From Paenibacillus sp. PAMC 26794 (lineage in GTDB: Bacteria; Bacillota; Bacilli; Paenibacillales; Paenibacillaceae): a stretch of 64,000 nucleotides of DNA. Location: NCBI RefSeq assembly GCF_000316035.1, contig NZ_ANHX01000040.1, positions 87,221 through 151,220 on the forward strand. The letters are read 5' to 3'. Below the pieces are notes generated by a model, which was not told the origin of the DNA, did no database searches, and was given only the letters and a program-made list of their open reading frames with translations. Within the stretch, counting starts at the first letter, position 1; each line of letters begins with the position of its first letter. Shown here one piece after another: positions 63,153 through 64,000 of the stretch. The translations under genes were made by a program, and so were the position numbers.

Positions 63153-63824
63153 TCATTTTAACTCCGCAGATCGAACGTGAGGCACGTCCTGTAACAAAAT
63201 AATCAGTTGCTCGCCCCGGTATGAACCCGGCAGTTGCAACGTGAACTCAAGCACAGTCTCTTCCACGGAGTCTGTGCTTGTTTGCTGTTCAGTCTTAAAT
63301 CCAATGACCGAGATCTTCTCCTGTCCCAGCAGTGCCAAAACAGTCTTCAGGGCCTCTCCCTCATTTTGCAGATGGATGGTTAACGTCTCTGTTCGGGCGG
63401 ATACCAGCCAGCGTGTAGGTCTATGCAGTAACATCTGTGCCACGACAATAAGCAGCGTCACGCCTGCACCCGTCCAATACAGACCTGAACCCACAGCAAG
63501 TCCCATGCCTGCCGTAGCCCATATGCCAGCCGCTGTGGTCAATCCCCTGACCGTGTGACGCTGTGTGAAGATCATGCCCGCTCCAATGAAACCCACACCG
63601 CTAACAACCTGTGCAGCGATCCTTGAAGGGTCAAGGGACAGATTGTCCCAGCCAGCCTGATCCTGGAATCCGTACTTCGATACAATCATCATCAGGGCAG
63701 CACCTACAGCAACCACAAAATGAGTGCGAATTCCCGCCTCTTTCATTCGGTTCTTGCGCTCATATCCGATTAGCACACCACATATTCCAGCTATGAGTAC
63801 ACGCATCAAATATTCCACTTCCAT
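63153..63824 (-). CDS. mgtC: MgtC/SapB-family membrane protein
   Basis: 223 residues from ATG 63824 behind GAGGTGA. Five helices in the N-terminal MgtC domain: VLIAGICGVLIGYERKNRMKEAGIRTHFVVAVGAA, then VVSGVGFIGAGMIF and GLTTAAGIWATAGMGLAVG. The C-terminal ~75 residues form an ACT-like cytoplasmic domain. MgtC proteins act on magnesium adaptation and ATP synthase in other bacteria; the precise role here is not known. No M-box riboswitch was seen upstream. Confidence 0.9.
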   Translation of the reverse strand: MEVEYLMRVLIAGICGVLIGYERKNRMKEAGIRTHFVVAVGAALMMIVSKYGFQDQAGWDNLSLDPSRIAAQVVSGVGFIGAGMIFTQRHTVRGLTTAAGIWATAGMGLAVGSGLYWTGAGVTLLIVVAQMLLHRPTRWLVSARTETLTIHLQNEGEALKTVLALLGQEKISVIGFKTEQQTSTDSVEETVLEFTLQLPGSYRGEQLIILLQDVPHVRSAELK

Positions 63825-63939
63825 GCACATCACCTCTTTCATTATGTATATACTTACATGTGTCTATCTTTACTATTACCCAATCTTTCCCTGACTATAT
63901 AAGTTGAACTAAAGATTATTTACACTAGCACTACGATGA

Positions 63940-64000
63940 CAGAACAACCTTCCAATCGCTGTTATCCCCAGATTTTTTCCATTCCCTTTCCTAAAGGGGA
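63940..64000 (-). repeat. Structured dispersed repeat, copy C (cut by window end)
   Basis: On the minus strand the hairpin CCCTTTAGGAAAGGG is followed by AAAAAATCTGGGGATAACAGCGATTGGAAGGTTGTTCTG, which matches copies A and B. Only ~60 bp are in the window. Between mgtC and this copy there is no gene. Confidence 0.7.

Overview
The window looks like a chromosomal segment of a Paenibacillus-type Firmicute. Moderate G+C, strong AGGAGG-type ribosome binding sites, frequent TTG and GTG starts, close relatives of Bacillus genes (lplJ, yneK, yvyE, tkt, pgi, mntH), a c-di-AMP riboswitch of the ydaO class and GlnR/TnrA-type operators all point that way. No phage, plasmid, CRISPR array or transposase gene was seen. 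The only mobile-looking sequences are two families of short non-coding repeats.

Layout. 1-3457 (minus): the end of a cobamide assembly/salvage operon, cobD-cbiZ-cbiB-cobC, with overlapping genes. 3647-13872: lipoate ligase, a HAD phosphatase, a divergent FAD monooxygenase/TetR pair, a divergent EamA exporter/MocR pair, an ECF sigma factor joined to a ClpP paralog, an MBL-fold hydrolase and a hypothetical gene. 14030-17795 (minus): the sulfate ABC transporter cysT-cysW-cysA-sbp. 18291-29274: housekeeping genes (yjbQ, tetR, IMPACT family, pgi, ppnP, tkt, purU, nfo, DUF2621, TIGR01777 epimerase). 29287-39948 (minus): a complete monoderm Tad/Flp pilus locus running tadZ-cpaF-tadB-tadC-flp-tadE-DUF5702-tadE/Ig-cpaA-FHA. 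40110-47581: VOC, lipoprotein, DCC, Zn-ribbon, ohr, mntH, HAD, a c-di-AMP riboswitch with its small target gene, and gpx. 48050-60048: a nitrogen island. 60155-64000: XRE regulator, a tRNA cluster (Glu-Lys-Leu), a DeoR-HAD operon and mgtC.

Nitrogen island. It contains an orphan ureF paralog, a mini HTH protein, a PAS protein, the urea ABC transporter urtABCDE (minus strand) and, divergently, urease ureABC-F-G-D. One exact TGTNAN7TNACA box sits in the urtA-ureA divergent promoter and overlaps the urtA -35 hexamer. Another exact box and a one-mismatch box precede the orphan ureF. Import and hydrolysis of urea are therefore probably one nitrogen-limitation regulon. ureE is missing, and UreG carries histidine-rich ends that could replace UreE as nickel store. 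urtC is interrupted by a one-base frameshift in this sequence.

Least explained. A structured non-coding repeat occurs three times (near 4.7 kb, 18.1 kb and at the right edge), with hairpins kept while their sequences differ. A second family is a 168-bp palindromic element with 12-bp terminal inverted repeats beside tkt, plus a 33-bp collapsed derivative near 42.1 kb. Other points of interest are the c-di-AMP riboswitch in front of a degenerate Rossmann-like protein and the sigma-ClpP pair.
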